64,000 nt of DNA. It comes from Allomuricauda sp. CAU 1633 (lineage in GTDB: Bacteria; Bacteroidota; Bacteroidia; Flavobacteriales; Flavobacteriaceae). The position numbers were made by a program, and so were the translations under genes. The notes under the pieces are model-generated. The model was not told the DNA's origin, made no database searches, and saw nothing but the letters and a program-made list of their open reading frames with translations. The stretch is from NCBI RefSeq assembly GCF_017313225.1, contig NZ_JAFLNE010000002.1, positions 558,001-622,000 on the forward strand. Reading direction: 5' to 3'. Shown one piece after another: positions 25,612 to 33,805 of this stretch; positions within the stretch are counted from its first letter, which is position 1; the number at the start of each line of letters is the position of its first letter.

Positions 25612-27198
25612 ATGGAAAATTTAGGGTGGGTCTGGATAGTAGCTTTTTTGGCAATCGGAGGGGTTATTTCCATTGTGGTCAATCGATACCTCAAATATGG
25701 GTTTGTTATTTGGACTTTGGTGATTGTGATATCGATCTTGGTCGATAATTTGATTTTTGGACGTGATGGTTTTTTAAAAGATGCATTGATCCTGTGGTTG
25801 CCCATGCTATTTGTGCATGTGGTGATTTATGGTCTGGTGGACCACTACAAATTGGATAAGAATCCTTCCAAGGTCTTTGAAGTGAAAATGAAGGTAAGGG
25901 GCAGGTCCTTGGTATTGGGGAATATTCGGCGTGGTGTATCGGTGATGGCCTCAGCAGGGAGTGGAAAGACCGAAAGTGTCATCTATACTTTTTTGAAGCA
26001 TTTTCAGAAGGAGAATTTCTCTGGGGTCATCCACGACTATAAGGATTTTGAGATCACCGAAATGGCCTGTCCCTTATGGGAACGGGAACAAATACCTTTT
26101 AAGATCGTTTCCTTTGGTCCGATCTATAACCGGGTGAATCCAATTGCCCCCAAATATTTGCCCGATGAGGAAAGTGTGCATGAGGTGTCCCGGGTGCTAC
26201 TGGAGAACTTGATGGAGCATCGGGACTCTGATGAGAACAGTACGTCCAGGTTCTTTAAGGATGCAGCTGAAGGTTTGGTCAGTGGGTTGATTTGGCGATT
26301 GAAGACCGATTATCCACACTATTGTACCTTGCCCCATTTGATGGCCGTATTCCAACAATTGGCCACGAAGAGCTTGATCAAGTTTTTAAGGGGGAATATT
26401 ACGTCCCGGGCCATGGCCGATGCCTTTATAAGTGGTATTGGATCAGAACGACAAACGGCAGGGGTGCTAAGTACCTTGGCCAATGGGTTCAAAAAGATCA
26501 GTACCCGGAAGATTTTTATGGTGCTATCAAAGGATGAGATTTCCTTGGATATCAATAATGAAGACAACCCATCTGTGATGGCCTTGGTTAACAATCCCCA
26601 AAAGGATGCTTCCCTTTCCCCGGTGATCGCTACGATCATCCATACGATTTCCAAACAGATGAGCCAACGGAACCGGAAACCTTCTTTTATGTTATTGGAA
26701 GAAGCCTCGACCTTACGGCTGTTGAACATGCACCGCATCCCGGCCACCTTGCGGAGCTATGACATTGTGAGTGTCTATGTGTTACAGGATAAGATCCAGA
26801 ATGATATGATGTACGGGGAAAAGGCCAGTAAAGCAATACTGTCTAATTTATCGTACCAATTCTTTGGGAAGGTCAATGACCCGGACACGGCTAGATACTA
26901 TGAGCGGTTTTTTGAGTTGGTCAAGATACCCACTAGGAGCGTGAGCAAGAGTTCGGGATTAAACTTGGAGCGGCGGATCACGGAAGGGGAGAAGGAGGTG
27001 TCCAAACGCAGGGCCGAAGTGTTCTTTCGGTTGAAACAGGGGGAGTTTGTGGTATTTGCCGATGGGCGGGACCGGAAGGTCCGGTTTCCAAGGCCGGAAA
27101 TTGAAAGGAGTTTGCCTGAGCCTTTGGGGATTTCAGAGTTGGAATTGGAGCAACATTACCTGAAAGTGCATCATGATATTGGGACTATTTTTAAGTGA
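25612..27198 (+). CDS. VirD4/TraG-type conjugative coupling ATPase
   Basis: 528 residues. Three hydrophobic segments lie within residues 8-75, followed by the ATPase domain. Walker A is ASAGSGKTE (113-121, Lys119); a Walker B-like LLLEEAS is near residue 362. The C-terminal part includes QDKIQNDMMYGEKASKAILSNLSYQFFGKVNDPDTA, characteristic of TraM-recognition domains. It links the relaxosome to the secretion channel. The rest of the transfer machinery is 22 kb away at 49.7-56.5 kb, separated by cargo. Confidence 0.9.
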   Translation: MENLGWVWIVAFLAIGGVISIVVNRYLKYGFVIWTLVIVISILVDNLIFGRDGFLKDALILWLPMLFVHVVIYGLVDHYKLDKNPSKVFEVKMKVRGRSLVLGNIRRGVSVMASAGSGKTESVIYTFLKHFQKENFSGVIHDYKDFEITEMACPLWEREQIPFKIVSFGPIYNRVNPIAPKYLPDEESVHEVSRVLLENLMEHRDSDENSTSRFFKDAAEGLVSGLIWRLKTDYPHYCTLPHLMAVFQQLATKSLIKFLRGNITSRAMADAFISGIGSERQTAGVLSTLANGFKKISTRKIFMVLSKDEISLDINNEDNPSVMALVNNPQKDASLSPVIATIIHTISKQMSQRNRKPSFMLLEEASTLRLLNMHRIPATLRSYDIVSVYVLQDKIQNDMMYGEKASKAILSNLSYQFFGKVNDPDTARYYERFFELVKIPTRSVSKSSGLNLERRITEGEKEVSKRRAEVFFRLKQGEFVVFADGRDRKVRFPRPEIERSLPEPLGISELELEQHYLKVHHDIGTIFK

Positions 27199-27298
27199 AT
27201 AGGAAGGTTAATTGTGTTTTTAAATTATACATTATGCTTTGAAAGTGTAAAAAATCAATTGAGATATTCCCTGTTTAATGGCATTAGCAAAAAATGTT

Positions 27299-28354
27299 TT
27301 AACCTTTTTTAAATAAGTGTTCGGTAGTATAATAAATTGTTTGATCAAATCTTCTTTCTGGGCTTAGATTTTTTTCACCTCCATTAAGGATTATGTCTTT
27401 TAGCACAGAAGGAGGTAAGATTGGATTAAATCTTCTAGCGGATTTCATATAATTGCGAGTGACCTTTCCGCTTAAAGCAAATTCTTTGTCACTTTGAAGT
27501 CCAAAAGTCATTTGGGCATAGATGTTTTCAATATTTGTTTTGCCGCCTCTTGAAATTTCATACAGTATTCTTGCTAATCTTGCGGAACTTCTTAAATACC
27601 TATTTAAATCTTTTTTTGAGTTTTCTGAACGGTCAATAAAAGTTCTACATAAGGCAAAGTCACTCCAAACAAAAATATCAAATGCGCTATCACTGAGGAT
27701 TGGTGACTGTCCTTGGGTTTTCCATATTGGTTGTAATAAGAACGGTTTTTGCTTTACATAAAAGTCTTTTTGAAAATTATTAATTGTATCAAGTAGTTCT
27801 TTTTGATGCGAATATATTTCTACTTTATTATCCCAATGTTGAATACTTGAACACACGGGCTCAAATATTTCTCGTATTCTTACAAAATCTGACTCGCAGG
27901 AAGAAGCCATTCCTAGGGCGCAATAGGAAGTTGTGGCAGGTCTAATAACAAGTTCCGAGCCCCAATTTTCTTCTTTTTCCTTATATGTAGTTGAGTCGGG
28001 AATCACCGTTAGTTTAACTTCTAAAGGCCGGCACCATTTATCTTTATCCTTAATTACTAAATCTATACCTTTTATATCATCAAAAGCATATTTCTGGTAA
28101 GGATCATATTTGGATTCAAAGTTAAAGGTAATTTCAGATGAAGGTTTTGTTGTATTGAATAACCTGTCAATTGAAATTTCATCTGCTACAACATTTAAAT
28201 TTTCATCCAATTTAAGATAAACAGCCTTTAACATCTTTTCCCTCATATAGCATGCGAGGGAAGCAGGAAAAGAAGAATTGAACTGATTCTTTCCCCATAG
28301 GTCCTTTCCTTTTCTATTAGAGTTATGTATGCCGAATAATGATGGTTTGTCCAT
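27299..28354 (-). CDS. HindVP-family type II restriction endonuclease (predicted GRCGYC)
   Basis: 351 residues. The N-terminal stretch with GKNQFNSSFPASLACYMREK (about 21-40) is the hallmark I remember for the HindVP/HgiDI family, which cuts GRCGYC. A PD-(D/E)xK-type site is probable at about 97-115 (GIDLVIKDKDKW...LEVKL). It is divergent from a C5 cytosine methyltransferase across 85 bases, the classic layout of a restriction-modification pair. The intergenic stretch itself contains two GACGTC sites, which fit GRCGYC. AT-rich codon use differs from the ICE core, suggesting separate acquisition. Confidence 0.8.
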   Translation of the reverse strand: MDKPSLFGIHNSNRKGKDLWGKNQFNSSFPASLACYMREKMLKAVYLKLDENLNVVADEISIDRLFNTTKPSSEITFNFESKYDPYQKYAFDDIKGIDLVIKDKDKWCRPLEVKLTVIPDSTTYKEKEENWGSELVIRPATTSYCALGMASSCESDFVRIREIFEPVCSSIQHWDNKVEIYSHQKELLDTINNFQKDFYVKQKPFLLQPIWKTQGQSPILSDSAFDIFVWSDFALCRTFIDRSENSKKDLNRYLRSSARLARILYEISRGGKTNIENIYAQMTFGLQSDKEFALSGKVTRNYMKSARRFNPILPPSVLKDIILNGGEKNLSPERRFDQTIYYTTEHLFKKG

Positions 28355-28360
28355 AAAATG

Positions 28361-28382
28361 TTGACGTCAATATTTTGACGTC
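28361..28382. promoter_or_regulatory. Two GACGTC sites in the divergent R/M promoter region
   Basis: TTGACGTCAA (28361-28370, a palindrome) and TTGACGTC (28375-28382) put the hexamer GACGTC at 28363 and 28377, 14 bp apart. They lie 7-28 bases from the endonuclease start codon and about 60 bases before the methyltransferase. Each matches GRCGYC, the predicted recognition sequence of the encoded enzymes. Confidence 0.6.
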
Positions 28383-28439
28383 TAATTTTTTACAACTATT
28401 TTAGCAAATGTAAGTTTTCTAGAATAAAGATTAATAAAT

Positions 28440-29372
28440 ATGAGAACCATCGATTTGTTTGCCGGCTGTGGAGGTTTATCCCTCGGATTTCAAAATTCAG
28501 GTTTTGAAATTTTAAGGGCTTATGACAATTGGGACAAGGCGGTTGAATGTTATTCTGGAAATTTTGATCATGAAATCTACCAGCAAGACTTAAATGATGT
28601 GAATCAATTGATAGACAACTTGAAGCATATTCAAGTTGATATTATCATAGGTGGACCTCCTTGTCAAGATTTTTCTCATGCAGGTAAACGAAGTGAAGGT
28701 GCTAGAGCTGGGTTAACTCAATCATTTTCTGAAGTAATTTCTTCTGTTAGACCCAATTGGTATGTAATGGAAAATGTTGATAGGGCCGTCAAAAGCCAAT
28801 CCTATAAATCTGCGAGAAAAAAGTTTAAAGAATCAGGTTATGGTATAACAGAAATTGTTCTTGATGCAAGTTATTGTGGTGTTCCGCAAAAAAGAAAGAG
28901 ATTTTTTTCCATAGGAAAGTTGGATGAGAGGGACGGTTTTTTATCAGAAAGAATAAAATTATCTCAAAGTACAACGCCTATGTCTATACGAGACTATTTT
29001 GGTAATTCTTTGGGTTTCGAATACTATTACCGCCACCCAAGAAATTACAATCGTCGAGGGGTTTTCTCCATTGATGAGCCTGCACCAACGATGAGAGGTG
29101 TAAATAGACCGATCCCTGCAGGATATCCTGGACATGCAGGGGACCCTGTTGATATCAATGACGGTGTTAGGTCATTGACTTATCAGGAGAGGGCGTTGAT
29201 CCAGACCTTCCCAAAGAATTTTAAATGGGTGGGAAGTAAAACCGCTATTGAACAAATGATTGGCAATGCTGTTCCAGTGAATTTGGCTGCTTTTGTTAGT
29301 AGAATAATAAGAGACTATCAAATTGAAGAATGGAGATTAATAGAAGAGGGGAGTTTAGCCGTGAATTTTTGA
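28440..29372 (+). CDS. C5 cytosine DNA methyltransferase
   Basis: 310 residues with all main motifs in order: motif I DLFAGCGGLSLGF (5-17), motif IV GGPPCQDFS (71-79) with catalytic Cys75, motif VI ENVD (111-114), motif VIII VPQKRKRFF (about 154), and motif X GNAVPVNLA near 285. The target-recognition region (about 180-260) is short. It should protect the sites cut by the divergent HindVP-like enzyme. The 3' end overlaps a small downstream gene by 43 bases. Confidence 0.93.
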   Translation: MRTIDLFAGCGGLSLGFQNSGFEILRAYDNWDKAVECYSGNFDHEIYQQDLNDVNQLIDNLKHIQVDIIIGGPPCQDFSHAGKRSEGARAGLTQSFSEVISSVRPNWYVMENVDRAVKSQSYKSARKKFKESGYGITEIVLDASYCGVPQKRKRFFSIGKLDERDGFLSERIKLSQSTTPMSIRDYFGNSLGFEYYYRHPRNYNRRGVFSIDEPAPTMRGVNRPIPAGYPGHAGDPVDINDGVRSLTYQERALIQTFPKNFKWVGSKTAIEQMIGNAVPVNLAAFVSRIIRDYQIEEWRLIEEGSLAVNF

Positions 29373-29626
29373 AATGGCTACAAGAAAAAAAAGCCCTCAA
29401 GAAACGTTCCTCACAGGATGTTATTTCACATTTAATCAGGGCAAGTAAATTTATCAATTTGTTTCAGAGTGAACTAAATGGAGAGGATTTGGTATACCTT
29501 TTAGGTAAAAATGCTGAATTTGTTACATTGAGCTCCGGTGTTAAATCTCATTTGAGAAGATCAATAAGGCTTTTTTGCGAGTTTAGAGAGTATTTTACAA
29601 AGGCAAATTCTCCAAAACTTTTTTGA
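29330..29626 (+). CDS. Small hypothetical protein overlapping the methyltransferase
   Basis: 98 residues, basic and helical (SQDVISHLIRASKFINLFQSELNGEDLVYLLGKN...VKSHLRRSIRLFCEFREYF). The pattern slightly recalls an integrase core-binding (SAM-like) fold, but this is not secure. It starts inside the last 43 bases of the methyltransferase gene, which implies translational coupling. It may be an accessory subunit of the restriction-modification module. Confidence 0.6.
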   Translation: MEINRRGEFSREFLKWLQEKKALKKRSSQDVISHLIRASKFINLFQSELNGEDLVYLLGKNAEFVTLSSGVKSHLRRSIRLFCEFREYFTKANSPKLF

Positions 29627-29700
29627 TAGATTAAACTTTTAGAGCGAAGGCTTACCACTTATGTAATGTACCAATAAGAATTTGGTGAACTTTAAGGCAG

Positions 29701-29991
29701 TTAATTTATTGTGCCCTTTGGGTTTGCGGCTTTGATGTTCCTATATTTTTCCTCAAGAATTGATTTTTCCGGCCAAAAGTCTTTTGGTGAACAATTTAAG
29801 GCCGTGGCTATTAAATTCAAGTGAACTATGTTGTACTTTGCTTTTTTTGATGGAGCTTCAATTTGTGAAATAAAGCCAATATTTTTTCCGATGGCTAAAG
29901 ACAATTCTTCTTGGGTTATCCTCTTAGCCTCCCTTATATCTCTAACTTGAGATATAATATATCTTTCTATTTCATCCAAAGAATCATGCAT
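29701..29991 (-). CDS. XRE-family regulator, possible R/M controller protein
   Basis: 96 residues with a Cro/C1-type HTH (about 12-67: VRDIREAKRITQEELSLAIGKNIGFISQIEAPSKKAKYNIVHLNLIATALN) and a short C-terminal tail. Its size and place beside a methyltransferase fit a restriction-modification controller protein. A perfect 20-bp palindrome lies 33 bases upstream of its start, so autoregulation is probable. The controller role is inference; it could also serve the neighbouring cargo. Confidence 0.8.
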   Translation of the reverse strand: MHDSLDEIERYIISQVRDIREAKRITQEELSLAIGKNIGFISQIEAPSKKAKYNIVHLNLIATALNCSPKDFWPEKSILEEKYRNIKAANPKGTIN

Positions 29992-30023
29992 TCATCAAAT
30001 TGAAACAAAATCCAAAAGAAAAA

Positions 30024-30043
30024 TTATGTACTATAGTACATAA
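30024..30043. promoter_or_regulatory. Perfect 20-bp palindrome, probable XRE operator
   Basis: TTATGTACTATAGTACATAA. It is 33 bases upstream of the XRE start codon; a near-consensus -7 box (TAATTTTT, minus strand) overlaps its downstream end. A dimeric HTH protein binding its own promoter is the simplest reading. Confidence 0.7.
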
Positions 30044-30153
30044 TGAATAAAATTGTTATATTCGTCACTATAAATTTATATTGCGATTCTTCGTATAGAT
30101 AATATTTGAAGCTATCGCTTTGAATCTCGCTTTTGAAAACTGGTAAATTTTAA

Positions 30154-30214
30154 GTACACGAGACGATAAGCAGATTGGCTCACGACCCGGGCGTGGGCTC
30201 TCTTATTCGTGTAC
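30154..30214. other. Long imperfect hairpin in the 773-base gap before susC
   Basis: GTACACGA (30154-30161) pairs with TCGTGTAC (30207-30214); ATAAG (30166-30170) pairs with CTTAT (30202-30206); GCTCACG (30178-30184) pairs with CGTGGGC (30192-30198) with one G-U. That gives about 20 bp of stem over 61 bases. I recognise no RNA family. The remaining sequence of the gap 29992-30764 contains only short, unconvincing open frames, the XRE palindrome and a leader hairpin near 30.7 kb. Confidence 0.45.
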
Positions 30215-30692
30215 GGGTATACCAGTACCTCAAAGGCGATAAGTTGAGTTTTCACGCCCAACTTATTTCTTGGCGTTAGTTTTCTTTTAGTTATTCTTTT
30301 TCGATGTGTCGCTGACCTTAATTTGGTTATGGGAAACATTTGGCAATTCTTTTATGTAGGTTTCACTCCGTGCTTTTGTCCTGTTTTTGGGACATCGCAT
30401 TCGGTGTTCGATATCCTATTCAAGAAAAAGCCCAAGAATCCCATTTGATTCAATCTTTGGCTATAGTTATGGGATACACGCTGCACTTTTCTCGGTTTAT
30501 CGATATTCTTTTGTCCCATAGCTGACACATCCATTTTGGGGTATCCAGCCCTAACACAGATTCATAGTCTTTTCAAAAGGAATCCAATTTCCAAGGGCTT
30601 TTGCTGCTTGGACAGGGCGGCCTTTGTCCGAACCTTGATCCTTTAGGGAAGTTACGATTTTGTTGTGATTTCCAGCAAGAAAGCATAAAAAA

Positions 30693-30720
30693 CCCTGGAC
30701 AGGGTAGTAGATGTCCAGGG
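30693..30720 (+). promoter_or_regulatory. Leader hairpin upstream of susC-like gene
   Basis: CCCTGGACA (30693-30701) pairs perfectly with TGTCCAGGG (30712-30720), loop of 10 bases, ending 44 bases before the start codon. It lies in the presumed 5' leader and could affect mRNA stability or expression; no T-run follows, so it is not a terminator. Confidence 0.45.
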
Positions 30721-30764
30721 GGATTCAATTAAAACTAACGCTTTAATCAAACGAACTCAAAATT

Positions 30765-33700
30765 ATGAAGAAATCATTGAAACTTTTAGGTAGGAAACCG
30801 TTGTTCCTGCTCTTTTATCTTTTTTTATCGAGCCTGTCCATGGAGCATCTGATAGCAGGCAACCCCTTGGAGCCACCCCAGGCCATGGTCACTGGAAAGG
30901 TTACGGATATTGGGGGATTACCACTTACAGGGGTCAATGTCAGGGTGGAGTCCAAGAATATAGGGGCCATTACTGGACTGGACGGTACCTATTCCATTGA
31001 TGCCGATGGCAGTGATGTGCTGATCTTCTCCATAGTGGGGTTCAAGTCATTGCCCATGCCCATTAATGGAAGGGATGTGATCGATGTAACCATGGAAGAG
31101 AGTGTGACCGCATTGGGAGAAGTGGTACTCAATGCAGGTTATTACACGGTTTCTGGGAGGGAACGTACCGGTAGTATCGAAAAGGTCACCACAGTGGACA
31201 TTGAAAAACAGTCCATTTCCAATCCTTTGGCCGCCCTTCAAGGTCGTATGGTCGGGGTGGAGATACAGCAAACCTCGGGTTTGCCAGGGGCCAATTTCAG
31301 TATCCAGATCAGGGGAAGGAACAGTATCCGGACCGGGGGGAGTGAACCCCTGTACATTGTCGATGGGATGCCATATGCGTCGGAATCCCTAGGGGAACAA
31401 CAGGCTTCCCTTTCCTTGCCAGGTAGGGGGATCAGTCCCCTGAACAACATCAATCCAAATGACATCGAGAGCATTGAGGTGCTCAAGGATGCCGATGCAA
31501 CGGCCATTTATGGTTCCCGTGGGGCGAACGGGGTGGTGCTTATCACCACCAAGACGGGAAAAGTTGGGAAGACCAAGGTCGAGCTCAAAGTAAACACGGG
31601 GCTTGGTAAGGTCTTTCGAACCATGGACCTCTTGGATACAAGGGAATATCTGGCCATGCGGAGGGAAGCCTATGCCAATGATGGGATATCCGATTACCCG
31701 AGCAATGCCTTTGATGTGAACGGGACTTGGGATTCTGACCGCTACACCGATTGGCAACGGAAGTTTTTTGGCAGGACTTCATTTTTGACCAATTTCCAGG
31801 CATCCGTATCAGGTGGCGATCAATACACGACGTTCCTGATCAGTGGGAACTATTATACGCAGACCAGTGTGTTGCCCAAGGATTACCGGAATGAAAAGGT
31901 ATCCGGTCTTGCCAATATTAGGCACCGCACCGTAGGTGGTAGGTTGTCGTTGCAGCTATCCACGCAGTTTGTGGCCAATGTGAACAATCTGCCCGGAGAT
32001 GCCTCCTTGGTACGCCAGGCCTTTTCCCTTGCCCCCAATGCACCGGACCTCTACAATGGGGACGGTTCACTGAACTGGGAGAATTCCACATGGGTCAATC
32101 CCGTCGCTGTTCTGGAGCGTGACTATAGGTCCAATGCCTCCACCCTGATCAGCAACCTCAAAGTGGACTATCAGCTGTTCGGCCCATTGGCATTTAAGGC
32201 CAATTTGGGCTATACGGAGAACCATCTCAAGGAGATTAACACGACCCCTTCCACAATATATGACCCCATATACGGGGTAGGACCGCAATATTCAAGTGCC
32301 GTCCACAATACAGGGAAACGGACATCATGGATCGTGGAACCACAGCTCCATTTGGACCTTTCCCTTGGCTCCACACAACTGGATGCCCTGGCCGGGGCAT
32401 CATTTCAGGAGAGCAGAAGCAATAGGCTGTCCATCAGGGCCTCCAACTTTAGTAGCAATGACCTGATTGAGAACCTGACTGCTGCCAGCAGTTTTTTCCC
32501 CTATGCCGATGTACAGGACCAATATCGGTACCAAGCCGTTTTTGGTCGAGTCAACCTCAATCATTTAGGACGGTATATCCTCAACCTGACCGGCCGGAGG
32601 GACGGGTCAAGTCGTTTTGGGCCCAATAGGCGCTTTGCCAATTTCGGGGCCGTGGGGCTTGCATGGCTGTTCTCAGAGGAAGGGTTCATCGCCAATGCCC
32701 TGCCGTTTTTGAGCCATGGGAAGCTCAGGGCGAGCCATGGTTCATCGGGCAATGACCAGATCGGGAACTATCAATACCTCGATACCTATTCCTTTGGCAG
32801 TGCACAGTACCAGAATGTCATCGGGATCTATCCCACTCGGCTCTTTAATCCTGATTTCAGTTGGGAGACCAATAAAAAGTCGGAGGTGTCCCTTGAACTG
32901 GGATTTTGGAATGATCGTTTGTCCCTGAGCGGTAGCTATTACAGGAACCGTTCCTCCAACCAATTGGTGGGCATCCCCTTGCCAGGGACCACTGGTTTCG
33001 GTTCGGTCAATGCCAATCTGGGGGCCACAGTGGAAAATACGGGATGGGAACTGGGACTGACCATGGTCAACATCCAAAATGGAGACTTTCTATGGACCAC
33101 AGGGCTGAACCTGACCATTCCCAAAAACAGGCTGGTGGCCTTTCCCGATCTAGAGGAATCCACCTATGCCAACCAGTTGGTGGTGGGAAGTCCGCTTAAC
33201 ATCAACAAGGTATACAGGCTCAATGGGGTGGATCCCGAGTCCGGACTGTTCACTTTTGAGGATTTCAATGGGGACGGTATGATCAGCGCACTGGAGGACC
33301 GAGAGGTGGTCAAACGACTGGACCCCAAGTTTTATGGTGGTCTGGACAATCACATTGGAACAGATCGGTTCTCTTTTGATGTTCTGTTCCAGTTCACCAA
33401 ACAAATGGGTTGGAACTTTTGGTCCTCGGCCCCAATCGTAGGGGGCGGCACCAACCAGCCCATCGAAGTATTGGCCCGATGGCAGGAACCTGGAAATGTA
33501 GCTCCCTACCAACGATTTTCATCGGGCAGTGATTCCATGGCCAATCAGGTCTTCAGGACATTTGCCCAGAGCGATGCGACCATAAGTGATGCCTCCTACA
33601 TTCGGTTGCAGAACGTATCGGTATCCTACCGGTTGGCCGATGGGCAAAGGGATGGTTTTGGATGTGAACTGTTTCTCCGGGGGCAGAACCTATGGACGAT

Positions 33701-33794
33701 CACCGATTATCTTGGGTTGGACCCGGAGACACGCAACAAACAGACCGTACCCACCTTGCGCATCCTTTCATTAGGGACACGTTTAACCTTTTAA
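30765..33794 (+). CDS. SusC/RagA-family TonB-dependent outer-membrane transporter
   Basis: 1009 residues. Signal peptide about 1-31; carboxypeptidase-like regulatory domain about 40-115 (VTGKVTDIGGLPLTGVNVRVES); TonB plug about 125-250, with LQGRMVGVEIQQTSG, IQIRGRNSI, PLYIVDGMPY and SIEVLKDADATAIYGSRGANGVVLITTK; the rest is the beta-barrel, ending LGTRLTF. The linker LGEVVLNAGYYTVSGRERTGSIEKV is of a kind I associate with SusC proteins located beside secreted metalloproteases. It forms a transporter with the SusD lipoprotein encoded 11 bases downstream. The substrate is unknown; lack of carbohydrate enzymes and presence of a protease suggest a peptide. Confidence 0.93.
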   Translation: MKKSLKLLGRKPLFLLFYLFLSSLSMEHLIAGNPLEPPQAMVTGKVTDIGGLPLTGVNVRVESKNIGAITGLDGTYSIDADGSDVLIFSIVGFKSLPMPINGRDVIDVTMEESVTALGEVVLNAGYYTVSGRERTGSIEKVTTVDIEKQSISNPLAALQGRMVGVEIQQTSGLPGANFSIQIRGRNSIRTGGSEPLYIVDGMPYASESLGEQQASLSLPGRGISPLNNINPNDIESIEVLKDADATAIYGSRGANGVVLITTKTGKVGKTKVELKVNTGLGKVFRTMDLLDTREYLAMRREAYANDGISDYPSNAFDVNGTWDSDRYTDWQRKFFGRTSFLTNFQASVSGGDQYTTFLISGNYYTQTSVLPKDYRNEKVSGLANIRHRTVGGRLSLQLSTQFVANVNNLPGDASLVRQAFSLAPNAPDLYNGDGSLNWENSTWVNPVAVLERDYRSNASTLISNLKVDYQLFGPLAFKANLGYTENHLKEINTTPSTIYDPIYGVGPQYSSAVHNTGKRTSWIVEPQLHLDLSLGSTQLDALAGASFQESRSNRLSIRASNFSSNDLIENLTAASSFFPYADVQDQYRYQAVFGRVNLNHLGRYILNLTGRRDGSSRFGPNRRFANFGAVGLAWLFSEEGFIANALPFLSHGKLRASHGSSGNDQIGNYQYLDTYSFGSAQYQNVIGIYPTRLFNPDFSWETNKKSEVSLELGFWNDRLSLSGSYYRNRSSNQLVGIPLPGTTGFGSVNANLGATVENTGWELGLTMVNIQNGDFLWTTGLNLTIPKNRLVAFPDLEESTYANQLVVGSPLNINKVYRLNGVDPESGLFTFEDFNGDGMISALEDREVVKRLDPKFYGGLDNHIGTDRFSFDVLFQFTKQMGWNFWSSAPIVGGGTNQPIEVLARWQEPGNVAPYQRFSSGSDSMANQVFRTFAQSDATISDASYIRLQNVSVSYRLADGQRDGFGCELFLRGQNLWTITDYLGLDPETRNKQTVPTLRILSLGTRLTF

Positions 33795-33805
33795 AATGAC
33801 ACATT

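Noticed and set aside
30112-30525. Two short open frames in the gap before susC
   Set aside because: Composition is unlike the neighbouring proteins, and the minus-strand frame is largely the long hairpin.
30541-30692. Possible third set of 21-bp AraC repeats upstream of susC
   Set aside because: AGGG-containing segments occur but spacing (20, 31 bp) and matches are too poor to support regular repeats.
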